64,000 nucleotides of DNA from Hyphomicrobium_A sp965243865 (GTDB lineage: Bacteria > Pseudomonadota > Alphaproteobacteria > Rhizobiales > Hyphomicrobiaceae): contig NZ_OZ251603.1 of NCBI RefSeq assembly GCF_965243865.1, forward strand, positions 310,001 to 374,000. The letters run 5' to 3'. A program made the position numbers and the translations under genes. Positions within the stretch are counted from its first letter, which is position 1. Each line of letters starts with the position of its first letter. The notes under the pieces are model-generated. The model saw only the letters and a list, made by a program, of their open reading frames with translations, was not told where the DNA came from and searched no databases. Positions 1-9,343 of this stretch are shown piece by piece.

Positions 1-91
1 TGCAGCCGGCAAAGCGGCAAAACACGGCTGGGCGGCCAGCGTGGGCGCCTTCCCCTTGCAGCGTGTAGAATATCTCTTTGACCGCATACAT
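1..91 (-). CDS. queE: 7-carboxy-7-deazaguanine synthase, 5' part only
   Basis: Radical SAM enzyme that contracts 6-carboxytetrahydropterin to 7-carboxy-7-deazaguanine on the way to queuosine. Only the first 30 codons lie in the window; the rest runs off the left edge. Read on the minus strand from the ATG at 91, the peptide begins MYAVKEIFYTLQGEG and continues to RPAVFCRFAGC, the conserved N-terminus of QueE leading into the first cluster-binding cysteine. queC, another gene of the same pathway, lies 2.7 kb away on the same strand, which supports the call. Confidence 0.85.
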   Translation of the reverse strand, partial: MYAVKEIFYTLQGEGAHAGRPAVFCRFAGC

Positions 92-157
92 GCCGGCATC
101 CGTAATCGCCCCCGCCCGCCCATTCAAGCGGGAGGCGCAGCAGGCCCAGCAGATCGG

Positions 158-1183
158 TCAGGAGGGCAGGGTGGGCCCCGACCCGGCGCCGGTCTTCTCG
201 ATGGTCGCCGCGATTTCCTTGAGGTCCGCCTCGGTCAGATCAAGCCTCGCAGCATCGATCCAGCCATCGACCTGCTCCGGCGAGCGGGCGCCGACGATCG
301 CCCCGCTGACGCCCGGCCAGGCGAGCGTCCAGGCAATCGCCGCAGATGCTGCATCGCTCCCGTGCCTCTCGCCCACCGCCTTCATGGTGGCGGCAAGGGC
401 GAGATTCGCTTTGACCTTGTCGCCCGTGAACTCGGCATTGCGCGAGCGCCAATCGTTGGCCGGAAGCTTCTTTGCCCGCTCTTCGGTGAAGGCACCCGTC
501 AGCAGCCCCGACTGCATCGGGCTGTAAACGATGACGCCGGTGTCATGCGCGACGCACCATGGCAGCTCGTTGGCAGCAAACTCACGCCGGATCGCCGAGA
601 ACGGCGGCTGCAGCGTATCGACATGGCCGATCTTCTCCGCCGCTTCGAGCTGAGCGACGTTGTGATTGGAGAGGCCGACAGCGCGTACCTTGCCTTGCCT
701 CTTGAGGTCGAGCAGCGCACCCCAGTAATCCGCGATCGGCGTGCCGTCCTTTGCGGGCCAGTGCATCTGATAAAGATCGACGCGTTCGACGCCCAGGCGC
801 TTCAACGAAGCTTCGCATTCGGCGCGGATGCTCTCGGGCTTGCCAACATTTTGCGGCGGCGCCATGTGGTTGTTCTCGGCCCAGCGCAAGCCACACTTCG
901 TGAAGATCAACGGTCGCTCGCTTGCCGGGATGTCCTTCAGCGCGGCGCGCACGACTTCTTCCGAATGGCCCAGGCCATAGATCGCTGCGGTGTCGATCCA
1001 GTTGATCCCCCGTTCGACCGCATGGCGAATGGCCGCGATTGATTTGCTGTCGTCCTGATCACCCCAGCCGACCGCCCAGTCGCCGCCACCGATGGCCCAC
1101 GCCCCCAGCCCGACCGGCGTGATCGCCATATCGGTGCGCCCGAGGCGACGCTTGGGAAGATCGGATTTTTTCACTTCGCTCAT
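158..1183 (-). CDS. aldo/keto reductase
   Basis: NADPH-dependent oxidoreductase of the aldo/keto reductase superfamily, 341 residues, cytoplasmic. The TIM-barrel tetrad is visible as D64 and Y69 (NWIDTAAIYG), K96 (FTKCG) and H141 (YQMHWP). The cofactor-binding C-terminal part has IVGARSPEQV near the end. Substrate cannot be told from sequence. It lies between queE and dps on the same strand, but with 67- and 95-bp gaps, so co-transcription is uncertain. A second, divergent family member is at 34278-35135. Confidence 0.9.
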   Translation of the reverse strand: MSEVKKSDLPKRRLGRTDMAITPVGLGAWAIGGGDWAVGWGDQDDSKSIAAIRHAVERGINWIDTAAIYGLGHSEEVVRAALKDIPASERPLIFTKCGLRWAENNHMAPPQNVGKPESIRAECEASLKRLGVERVDLYQMHWPAKDGTPIADYWGALLDLKRQGKVRAVGLSNHNVAQLEAAEKIGHVDTLQPPFSAIRREFAANELPWCVAHDTGVIVYSPMQSGLLTGAFTEERAKKLPANDWRSRNAEFTGDKVKANLALAATMKAVGERHGSDAASAAIAWTLAWPGVSGAIVGARSPEQVDGWIDAARLDLTEADLKEIAATIEKTGAGSGPTLPS

Positions 1184-1278
1184 CGCCCAGCTCCCGGTTG
1201 CGGTTAAGCCGTGAGACCATCCATAAATGCGTCGAGGCGGCAGAATTTCCGCCGCCTCTCACAGCCCTTTTCAATGCA

Positions 1279-1806
1279 TCAGGGCGCGTGCTTCTCGCGC
1301 GTTGATTCATAGAGGAACCATACGCGACGCTCCGCCTCGTCCATCCAGACTTCCAAAAGGCTGGCGGTCGCGACGTCGCCCTTCTCGTCGCACAAATCGT
1401 GCGTTTCCTTCATCCGCCCGACGAGGTCTTTATTGTCGTCGCGCAGCTCGGCAAGCATGTCCTGCGGCGTGACGAACGGAGCATCGTTGTCCTCGACGCG
1501 CTGCAGGCGTGAAATCTCTCCAATGGAATGCAGCGTCGTGCCGCCGATCTTGCGCACGCGCTCGGCCAGTGGATCAGTCATGGCGAAAATCTGGTCTGCG
1601 TGCTCGTCGAGCAGCAGGTGGTAATCGCGGAAGTGTGGTCCGCTCATGTGCCAGTGGAAGTTCTTTGTCTTCAGGTACAACGCAAACGTGTCGGCCAGCA
1701 GGGCGTTGAGCGCGCCCGACAAATCACGAATTGCATTGCTGTCATAGATGCTTGGGGTCTGCAGCGGCGCCTTGCGGCGCTCCGCTGCTTTGGTCATGGT
1801 GCTCAT
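1279..1806 (-). CDS. dps: Dps-family DNA-binding ferritin-like protein
   Basis: Dodecameric mini-ferritin that oxidises and stores iron and protects DNA under starvation or oxidative stress. The predicted protein is 175 residues; the core motif KTKNFHWHMSGP (about residues 46-57) followed by the DEHAD segment (about 67-71) is typical of the Dps ferroxidase region. I chose the ATG at 1806 because GAGGAGA lies just upstream; an in-frame extension of 22 residues to 1872 has no such signal and crosses the promoter. A palindrome at 1856-1869 may control it. Confidence 0.93.
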   Translation of the reverse strand: MSTMTKAAERRKAPLQTPSIYDSNAIRDLSGALNALLADTFALYLKTKNFHWHMSGPHFRDYHLLLDEHADQIFAMTDPLAERVRKIGGTTLHSIGEISRLQRVEDNDAPFVTPQDMLAELRDDNKDLVGRMKETHDLCDEKGDVATASLLEVWMDEAERRVWFLYESTREKHAP

Positions 1807-1855
1807 CAGGGGTTCTCCTCGGTCGTCGTATGACGAGAGTATATGCGCCCCTACA

Positions 1856-1869
1856 TATGCGAACGCATA
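1856..1869. promoter_or_regulatory. palindrome in the dps promoter region
   Basis: A perfect TATGCG-aa-CGCATA inverted repeat lies about 50 bp upstream of the dps ATG. On the minus strand a plausible -10 (TATACT) follows about 20 bp downstream, so the palindrome would overlap the -35 region. This placement suits an operator for a repressor or activator of the stress response. The regulator is not identifiable from sequence. Confidence 0.4.
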
Positions 1870-2025
1870 CACAAGGTTGCGACCCCCACTAATGACAGGT
1901 TGATGCGGCGTTTAACGCGCATTTGCCAAAAGAACTTTTCAGATACTTGAAACTATCGGCCGGCCAGTCCTGTCCGCAGTAACTGTGGTGGCTGCATTCG
2001 AAGCAGCCACCGGCACTGCTTCACG

Positions 2026-2775
2026 TCAGCGGCCGAAGACGATTGTCCGCTCGTTCAGCGCCTGGACCGGTCGGCTGTTGTCCGGATAGAGCTTTGCGAA
2101 TGCCTCAATCTGCTCTTTCGACACAGTAATCGGCTCTGCGAATACCACCCACTGTACGATCTCGCTGCACGGCGGCGTCGTGAGCGATCCGGCGTAGCGA
2201 TAGAATTTCGACGCGCTGGGCACCAGCTTCGCGAAATCGACGTCCGCCTTCGACGGCGTCTCACCGGGCTGCTGCGGCGCAACCTCCCACAGCTTGGCAA
2301 TTTCCGCGTTGGCTCCGCCTTCCTCGATCATCACGCCGAGCACCAGCAACTTGCCGTCGCCACCCTTATGAACGAAGTGGGCCTCCATCGGTGCGTGCTT
2401 GCCGTCGATGGTGTGCTCGCTTGGATGATGGAAGTGCACCTGCTGAAAAGCATAGGGCTTGCCGTCGAAGTTCGTGACATTCCCTTCCGCAGCAGCTGCC
2501 TGGATCGTATGCCCGTTGTTCAGCACCATCGGCGCAAACGGCTTCCAGTCCAGCGCCAGGGGTTCGTTTTGGCCCTTATGCGCGTCGGTAAGGTTCACCG
2601 GCGACTGCTGTATGCCCCTACTGCAGACCGCAAAGTCGCTGTTTAGCGAGCCCCAGTGTGCCGGACCATCGGCCCCCTCGTAAGCCCAATGAGCATGAGA
2701 ATGATCCTCAGCGAAGGCGGGGATAGCGAGCGTGGCAAGCGCCAGGCCAATGGCTGCGCGGCAGATATGATTCAT
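2026..2775 (-). CDS. alpha-class carbonic anhydrase, secreted
   Basis: Periplasmic zinc enzyme interconverting CO2 and bicarbonate, 249 residues. A signal peptide ends near AFA at residue 22. The zinc ligands are visible as H114 and H116 in QQVHFHHPSEH and H133 in MEAHFVH; the family motif TTPPCSE near residue 200 supplies a Cys that can pair with C51. The length and motif order match bacterial alpha-carbonic anhydrases. Convincing family call. Confidence 0.95.
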   Translation of the reverse strand: MNHICRAAIGLALATLAIPAFAEDHSHAHWAYEGADGPAHWGSLNSDFAVCSRGIQQSPVNLTDAHKGQNEPLALDWKPFAPMVLNNGHTIQAAAAEGNVTNFDGKPYAFQQVHFHHPSEHTIDGKHAPMEAHFVHKGGDGKLLVLGVMIEEGGANAEIAKLWEVAPQQPGETPSKADVDFAKLVPSASKFYRYAGSLTTPPCSEIVQWVVFAEPITVSKEQIEAFAKLYPDNSRPVQALNERTIVFGR

Positions 2776-2818
2776 GGTGGGGACCGATCAATAAAAGGCA
2801 ACTGAAATTCCTGTCTCG

Positions 2819-3529
2819 TCAGGCGAGGCCAGTTTCGCGCTTCCAGATTTCCCAACCCTTACGTCTGAGGTCACAAGCCGGACAATGCCCGCATCCATAG
2901 CCCCACTCATGCCGGCGCGAGCGGACACCGAGGTAGCAGGTGTGGCTCTCCTCGACGATGAGGTCGACCAGCCTGTCGCCTCCGAGTCGGTCGGCCAGCG
3001 CCCAAGTCGCCGCCTTGTCGATCCACATCAACGGCGTCTCGATGATGAAGCTGGCGTCGGTCCCGAGCGAGATCGCCTTGGCTAGTGTCTGCAACGTATC
3101 GTTGCGGCAATCGGGATAGCCGGAGAAGTCGGTCTCGCACATACCGCCCACCAGCGTGCGCATCCCGCGCCGATAGGCCAGGGCGGCTGCGTAGACGAAG
3201 AACAGCAAGTTGCGCCCCGGCACGAATGTCGAGGGGAGCCCCGCTTCAGTCATCTCGATTTCAGCATCCCGCGTCAGCGCGGTATCGCTCAGCCGTCCTA
3301 GCTCCGGCAGCTCGAGCATGTGATCGGTGCCAAGCCGTTCGTCCCATGTGGGCCTCAGCTCGCGCAAACTGGCGCGCAGCTTGTCACGCTGGGCAAGTTC
3401 GGCTGAGTGGCGCTGCCCATAGTTGAAGCCGACCGTCTCGACGCGGCTATACCGGTCGAGCGCCCAGGCGAGGCACACCGTCGAATCCTGCCCACCCGAG
3501 AACAGAACCAGCGCCGCTCCATCCTCCAT
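2819..3529 (-). CDS. queC: 7-cyano-7-deazaguanine synthase
   Basis: ATP-dependent enzyme converting 7-carboxy-7-deazaguanine to preQ0 in queuosine biosynthesis. The N-terminus carries the PP-loop SGGQDST (residues 11-17), and the C-terminus the zinc site CGHCPACDLR preceded by a further Cys in HTCYLG. About 236 residues, normal for QueC. I prefer the ATG at 3529, preceded by GAGGGA at good spacing; an in-frame GTG at 3544 overlaps the stop of the upstream GFA gene and would add five residues. The overlap suggests the two genes are co-transcribed. Confidence 0.93.
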   Translation of the reverse strand: MEDGAALVLFSGGQDSTVCLAWALDRYSRVETVGFNYGQRHSAELAQRDKLRASLRELRPTWDERLGTDHMLELPELGRLSDTALTRDAEIEMTEAGLPSTFVPGRNLLFFVYAAALAYRRGMRTLVGGMCETDFSGYPDCRNDTLQTLAKAISLGTDASFIIETPLMWIDKAATWALADRLGGDRLVDLIVEESHTCYLGVRSRRHEWGYGCGHCPACDLRRKGWEIWKRETGLA

Positions 3530-3540
3530 CTTCGCTTCCC

Positions 3541-3900
3541 TCACAGACCGGCCCCATCGAACTTGCGAACGTCGAGCGTATCAAGGTCGACCCCGTCGAG
3601 GCACCGCACGTTGACCGCCACCATCTCCGCGCCGTCGGGCTGGCGCCCGCGCGCGAACGACCCGACGCCGCAGCTCGCGCAGAACAGGTGATGGATCACC
3701 TTATGATTGAACAGATAGTCGGTGAGACGGTCCTCACCGGTTGTCAGGGTAAACTTTTCCGCAGGTGCGAAGGCGAGCAACGCCCCCCGCTTGCGGCAGA
3801 TGGAGCAGTTGCACGAGATGACCGGATCAAGGCTCATCTCGACCTCGTAGCGCACAGCGCCGCAGTGGCATCCGCCCGTATATTTTGCACTCTCGCTCAT
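3541..3900 (-). CDS. GFA-family protein (CENP-V/GFA zinc domain)
   Basis: Small zinc-binding protein related to glutathione-dependent formaldehyde-activating enzyme; the actual substrate is unknown. Zinc-ligand cysteines are seen in GGCHCGAVRYE, SCNCSICRKRG and FCASCGVGS, the standard three-motif pattern of the family. The ATG at 3900 is preceded by AAGGA; a 24-residue extension to 3972 looks non-coding. 119 residues, normal length. The stop codon touches queC, so it probably leads a queC operon. Confidence 0.9.
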   Translation of the reverse strand: MSESAKYTGGCHCGAVRYEVEMSLDPVISCNCSICRKRGALLAFAPAEKFTLTTGEDRLTDYLFNHKVIHHLFCASCGVGSFARGRQPDGAEMVAVNVRCLDGVDLDTLDVRKFDGAGL

Positions 3901-4044
3901 GCTCGTGTCCTTGTGCTTTGGGGTGGGCCAGTTTCCCCTTCCGGGCGGGCTGATTTTCGGCCCTTTGCGCATCCTTAAAGAGCGGCTAAAAGGCGCCGGA
4001 CCCTCCCACGCCGGTTCGCGGCTCGCAACTCATAAGGTACCGAC

Positions 4045-5334
<1,290 letters not shown>

Positions 5335-5363
5335 CGCCACGCACCCTGTTCGCTGCACGACGC

Positions 5364-5400
5364 AAACATCCCGGAGCCTCGCTCCGGGATGTTTTCATTT
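5364..5400 (+). terminator. rho-independent terminator after enolase
   Basis: A 14-bp perfect stem (AAACATCCCGGAGC with its complement), a 3-nt CTC loop, and a T-rich tail lie 30 bp after the eno stop. Confidence 0.9.
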
Positions 5401-5490
5401 GCGCCGCCGGCGCACACCGCTTTACCCGCCGTTAAGCACCCCGTGGGATAACAGCGTGGTCCAACAGATTTGTGCAGCGTAACCCACAAA

Positions 5491-5811
5491 GTGCTGCGTC
5501 AGCCAAAAACACATGATCGACGTTCGAGGCCAAGGCAGGCGACGGTGTTGCTTCTCTGCCTGGGGTTGACGGCCTACTTCGTCCATCATGCAATCAATGG
5601 CAGGCACGGCTTCGAGGCGAGATCCAAGCTGATCGAGAGATCAGCTCTATTAGAGTTCGAGATCAAAAGCCTCGAGGCCGTGCGCGCCAAGCTTGAGCGC
5701 GACGTCGCTCTTCTCTCTTCCCCAAAGCCAGACCCCGATCTCGTCGAAGAAATTGCCCGCGAGGTGCTTGGCTTCGTGCGCCCCGACGATCAGGTCGTCA
5801 CACAGCCTTAG
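5491..5811 (+). CDS. FtsB/DivIC-family septum formation initiator
   Basis: Small bitopic cell-division protein expected to act in the FtsQLB complex. A short basic N-terminus is followed by one membrane segment (ATVLLLCLGLTAYFVHHAI) and a coiled coil from about residue 40 to 75 with the ERDVALL region typical of FtsB, then a C-terminal PDLVEEIAREVLGF segment. The start is uncertain: I use a GTG at 5491; a TTG at 5470 is also in frame, and neither has a clear ribosome-binding site. Position between eno and pdhA is the usual place in this order. Confidence 0.85.
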   Translation: MLRQPKTHDRRSRPRQATVLLLCLGLTAYFVHHAINGRHGFEARSKLIERSALLEFEIKSLEAVRAKLERDVALLSSPKPDPDLVEEIAREVLGFVRPDDQVVTQP

Positions 5812-5979
5812 CGCAGTGCTGTTTCCCAATCTGCCGTCAGGCTTTCGTGTCACGCATGCGTGGATGCAAAATCTGCATGCATGGAATGATGCAGATGAGC
5901 CTCGCGCTTCTGGCCTTCGCCAGCGGCGTCTAGTAGTCTGCGGGCCGACGCCACACTCCCCGCGCAACAGGGCTCCCCG

Positions 5980-7014
5980 ATGGCTTCTGAAAAACCGCAA
6001 CGCGCCGCATCGACTGCCAAGCGCGCCTCCGGCAATGGCCACAAACAACCCACAGCCGGCATGACGCGCGCCGAGCGCCTCGACGCCTATACGCGCATGC
6101 TGCTGATCCGCCGCTTTGAGGAAAAGGCCGGCCAGCTTTACGGCATGGGCCACATTGGCGGTTTCTGCCATCTCTACATTGGCCAGGAAGCGGTCGTCGT
6201 TGGCATGCAGATGGCGCTGGAGCCGGGCGATCAGGTCATCACCGCGTATCGCGACCACGGTCATACGTTGGCAACCGGCATGGACGCCAAGAGCGTCATG
6301 GCCGAGCTGACGGGCCGGCGCGACGGCTGCTCCAAAGGCAAGGGCGGCTCGATGCACATGTTCGCCCCCGACAAAGGCTTCTACGGCGGCCACGGCATCG
6401 TCGGCGCAACTGTGCCGCTCGGCGCCGGTCTCGCTTTCGCCAACAAGTATCGCGGCGACGATCGCGTCTGCCTCACATACTTCGGCGACGGCGCCGCCAA
6501 TCAGGGGCAGGTCTACGAAGCTTTCAACATGGCGGAGCTTTGGAAGCTCCCCGTGATCTTCATCATCGAGAACAACAAGTACGCGATGGGCACCTCGATC
6601 GAGAGGGCGTCGTCGACGACGAACCTTTCCCAACGAGGCCTCTCGTTCAACATTCCGGGCGAGCACGTCGACGGCATGGACGTTGAAGCCGTGCGGGCAG
6701 CGGGCGAGCGCGCCATTGCCTTCGCGCGCGCAGGCAAAGGCCCCATGATCCTCGAGATGATGACGTACCGGTACCGCGGCCACTCGATGTCCGACCCCGC
6801 TAAATACCGCACGCGCGAGGAAGTGCAGCAGGTGCGCGAAACGCACGACGCCATCGAGCACGTGCGCAAGCTGCTAATCAGCGATGGCGTCACCGAGGAC
6901 GAGCTGAAGGCCATCGACAAGAAGGTGCGCGATGAGGTGAATGCCGCTGCCGAGTTTGCACTGTCAGATCCCGAGCCCGCTCCCTCCGAACTCACCACCG
7001 ACGTGCTGGTTTGA
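5980..7014 (+). CDS. pdhA: pyruvate dehydrogenase E1 component, alpha subunit
   Basis: Thiamine-diphosphate-dependent half of E1, which decarboxylates pyruvate and, with PdhB, acetylates the lipoyl arm. 344 residues; the ThDP motif runs from GDG at 169-171 to NNKYAMGT at about 198-205, and the C-terminal loop has YRYRGHSMSDP. The first 27 residues are a basic, low-complexity extension. It is first in the pdh cluster but is separated from pdhB by a 461-bp insert with a minus-strand GIY-YIG gene and two hairpins. Confidence 0.97.
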   Translation: MASEKPQRAASTAKRASGNGHKQPTAGMTRAERLDAYTRMLLIRRFEEKAGQLYGMGHIGGFCHLYIGQEAVVVGMQMALEPGDQVITAYRDHGHTLATGMDAKSVMAELTGRRDGCSKGKGGSMHMFAPDKGFYGGHGIVGATVPLGAGLAFANKYRGDDRVCLTYFGDGAANQGQVYEAFNMAELWKLPVIFIIENNKYAMGTSIERASSTTNLSQRGLSFNIPGEHVDGMDVEAVRAAGERAIAFARAGKGPMILEMMTYRYRGHSMSDPAKYRTREEVQQVRETHDAIEHVRKLLISDGVTEDELKAIDKKVRDEVNAAAEFALSDPEPAPSELTTDVLV

Positions 7015-7022
7015 CGGATAAA

Positions 7023-7053
7023 TGTCATCCCGGGGCTCGTCCCCGGGATCCAA
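7023..7053 (+). repeat. 31-bp palindromic element, left copy
   Basis: TGTCATCCCGGGG and CCCCGGGATCC form a hairpin (CCCGGGG / CCCCGGG core) five bases after the pdhA stop region. It pairs with an inverted copy at 7416-7446; I count 29 of 31 positions matching, with both differences in the loop. It may be a boundary of a small mobile cassette, a terminator or an mRNA-processing element. Confidence 0.8.
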
Positions 7054-7065
7054 GGTGTCACGATG

Positions 7066-7386
7066 TCAAAGTTTTCGGGCAGGCGCGACGCCCGGCAAAG
7101 AAGGATACAAGTCCTGCCAATGCGGGTTCTCACGCTCAATCAAATTGACCTTCCAGTCGCGCGGCCATTCCTTCATGGTCTTCTCGCGCTGGATGGCTTC
7201 GTCGATCCGGCAGAACTCTTGAAACCAAACCAATTGGTTCACACGGTATCGCTGGGTGAAACCGCGGATGGAGCCGCTGCGATGCTCTTCAACGCGTCGA
7301 ATGAGCCCGTTTGTGACACCGATGTAGAGCGTGCCTCTCGGTTTGCTCGCGAGGATATAGACCCAATAACTATGCACGATGCTCAC
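7066..7386 (-). CDS. GIY-YIG nuclease-domain protein between pdhA and pdhB
   Basis: Small single-domain GIY-YIG protein of the UPF0213/YhbQ-like kind, 106 residues. The motif is YWVYILASKP...GTLYIGVTN near residues 7-26, then LIRRVEEHR, and a conserved Glu/Lys stretch REKTMKEW near residue 68. The family has the fold of a homing-type endonuclease, but a cellular role for these short members is not settled. It is antisense to the flanking pdh genes and lies wholly between two inverted palindromic elements, which suggests it came in as a unit. Confidence 0.9.
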   Translation of the reverse strand: MSIVHSYWVYILASKPRGTLYIGVTNGLIRRVEEHRSGSIRGFTQRYRVNQLVWFQEFCRIDEAIQREKTMKEWPRDWKVNLIERENPHWQDLYPSLPGVAPARKL

Positions 7387-7415
7387 ACTCTACACCGCGT
7401 GGAGAATGCCGCTGT

Positions 7416-7446
7416 TTGGATCCCGGGGAGAAGCCCCGGGATGACA
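7416..7446 (-). repeat. 31-bp palindromic element, right copy
   Basis: Inverted counterpart of the element at 7023-7053, with a CCCGGGG/CCCCGGG stem. Together they bound a 424-bp unit containing the GIY-YIG gene. It ends 29 bp before the pdhB ATG, so it would be part of the pdhB leader. Confidence 0.8.
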
Positions 7447-7475
7447 GTTGCGAGGGCGGACGCTGCGGAGGCCAC

Positions 7476-8867
7476 ATGCCTGAAGTCCTGATGCCTGCGC
7501 TGTCGCCCACGATGGAAGAGGGCACACTGTCGAAATGGCTCGTCAAGGAGGGCCAGGACGTCAAATCGGGCGACGTCATTGCTGAGATCGAGACCGACAA
7601 GGCGACGATGGAGGTCGAGGCCGTCGACGAAGGCACGCTGGCGAAAATTCTGGTTCCCGCCGGCACCGAGAACGTCAAGGTCAACACACCGATTGCGATC
7701 ATCGCAGGTGAGGGCGAGAGCGCTCCCGAGCCGAGCGCCCAGAAGGCGCCGGAGCCCGCAACGTCAGCGCCGCCGCCACAGCAAGCATCTGCTGCGCCGA
7801 CAGTCCCTGCAGCCGCCGCTAATGAGACCTCAATCAGCTACGAACCGCCGTCAGCCGAACCGGAGATCGCTCCCGGTACCGAGATGGTCAACCAGACCAT
7901 GCGCGAAGCGCTGCGCGATGCCATGGCCGAGGAGATGCGCCGCGATCCCGACGTGTTCCTGATGGGCGAGGAGGTCGCGCAGTACCAGGGCGCCTACAAA
8001 ATCAGCCAGGGGCTGCTGGAAGAATTTGGCGACAAACGCGTCATCGACACGCCCATCACTGAGCAGGGCTTCACCGGCGTTGGCGTCGGCGCCGCGTTCG
8101 CGGGCCTGAAGCCGATCGTCGAGTTCATGACATGGAACTTCGCGATGCAGGCCATCGACCAGATCGTCAACTCGGCTGGCAAGACGCACTACATGTCGGG
8201 CGGCACAGTGCATGTGCCGATTGTTTTTCGCGGCCCCAACGGGGCGGCTGCCCGCGTCGCTGCCCAGCACAGCCAGTGCTATTCGTCCTGGTATGCGCAC
8301 GTCCCGGGTCTGAAGGTGATCGCGCCATCGACGCCGGCGGATGCCAAAGGACTTTTGAAGTCGGCGATCCGCGATCCCAATCCGGTCGTAGTTCTCGAGA
8401 ACGAAATACTCTACGGCGCGCACGGCGACGTACCCAAGAGCGACGACTTCCTCATCCCCATCGGCAAGGCGCGGATCGCCCGCGCCGGCAAGGATGCAAC
8501 CGTCGTCTCATTCGCACGCGGGATGGTCTATGCGCTCGAAGCCGCGGAGCGCCTAGCCAAGGAAGGCATCGACGTCGAGGTCATAGACTTGCGCACATTG
8601 CGCCCGCTCGACATGCCGACCGTGCTCGCGTCGGTCAAGAAAACGAACCGCCTCGTCACGGTCGAGGAAGCCTGGCCGGTGTGCTCCATAGGCTCGGAAA
8701 TCTGCGCCCAGGTCGCCATGCACGCTTTCGACGATCTTGACGCCCCGCCGGTGAAAGTGTCGGGCGCCGACGTTCCGATGCCCTACGCGGCAAATCTCGA
8801 AAAACTCGCGCTCCCCTCCGTCGATCAGGTCGTCGCGGCGGTGAAGCAGGTCATGTACGTGTCGTAA
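7476..8867 (+). CDS. pdhB: pyruvate dehydrogenase E1 component, beta subunit, with lipoyl domain
   Basis: Partner of PdhA in E1. 463 residues: a lipoyl domain at about 1-80 with the lipoylated lysine K42 in ETDKATMEV, an Ala/Pro-rich swinging linker at about 82-130, then the transketolase-like E1-beta core starting near MVNQTMREAL and continuing to the C-terminus. I chose the ATG at 7476, preceded by GGAGG; the open frame reaches back into the hairpin at 7416 but that is not protein-like. A lipoyl domain on E1-beta is known in alphaproteobacteria (Zymomonas type). Here it is the only lipoyl domain seen in the operon. Confidence 0.97.
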   Translation: MPEVLMPALSPTMEEGTLSKWLVKEGQDVKSGDVIAEIETDKATMEVEAVDEGTLAKILVPAGTENVKVNTPIAIIAGEGESAPEPSAQKAPEPATSAPPPQQASAAPTVPAAAANETSISYEPPSAEPEIAPGTEMVNQTMREALRDAMAEEMRRDPDVFLMGEEVAQYQGAYKISQGLLEEFGDKRVIDTPITEQGFTGVGVGAAFAGLKPIVEFMTWNFAMQAIDQIVNSAGKTHYMSGGTVHVPIVFRGPNGAAARVAAQHSQCYSSWYAHVPGLKVIAPSTPADAKGLLKSAIRDPNPVVVLENEILYGAHGDVPKSDDFLIPIGKARIARAGKDATVVSFARGMVYALEAAERLAKEGIDVEVIDLRTLRPLDMPTVLASVKKTNRLVTVEEAWPVCSIGSEICAQVAMHAFDDLDAPPVKVSGADVPMPYAANLEKLALPSVDQVVAAVKQVMYVS

Positions 8868-8881
8868 CCGGACGGGATCAG

Positions 8882-9343
8882 ATGACCGACGTATCGATGA
8901 CACAAGCGGAGCTGTTGAACGGCCTGTTCGGCTCGCTGCAGACCATTCTCACCATCGTATCGCTGTTCTTTGCCATCGTGTCCGGCTACATCGCCGCGTT
9001 GTTCTTTTTTCTCGGCCGCGCCGGATTGTTCCTGCGGCTCCTGGCCTTCGGCCTGCTCACCATCGGTTTGAGCTTCCTCGGTGGCACCGCGGCCGTCGTC
9101 CAGTCGATGCAGGAAGGACTGCTGCAAGCATGGGGACGCCTGCCGCAGCCGATCATGACCGTCGACAGTTTGCGCAATCCCATGCCTGTATCGAGCGGCC
9201 TGCCCCTATCGCAACAGGAGTTGGGCGTCGTCACCGGCTGGATCATCGGCATCGGTGTCTACAGCGCGCTCTCCTACCTGACATTCCTGCACGACTGGTC
9301 GAAGGAAGCAGCCGCGCAGCACGCATCGGGAGGTACCGCATGA
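8882..9343 (+). CDS. membrane protein of unknown function within the pdh operon
   Basis: 153 residues with about three predicted membrane segments: residues 21-45, 47-72 and 114-134. There is no motif I recognise. It starts 14 bp after pdhB and its TGA overlaps the pdhC ATG (ATGA), so it is translationally coupled to the E2 gene. That placement argues for a function linked to pyruvate dehydrogenase or its membrane location, but this is inference only. Confidence 0.85.
   Translation: MTDVSMTQAELLNGLFGSLQTILTIVSLFFAIVSGYIAALFFFLGRAGLFLRLLAFGLLTIGLSFLGGTAAVVQSMQEGLLQAWGRLPQPIMTVDSLRNPMPVSSGLPLSQQELGVVTGWIIGIGVYSALSYLTFLHDWSKEAAAQHASGGTA

Noticed and set aside
41..1042. Long plus-strand open frame over the first aldo/keto reductase
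   Set aside because: Arg/Ala/Gly-rich shadow; the minus strand carries a full aldo/keto reductase with all catalytic residues.
5650..6861. 403-codon minus-strand frame opposite ftsB-like and pdhA
   Set aside because: Composition typical of antisense to GC-rich coding DNA; no motifs; pdhA is unambiguous.
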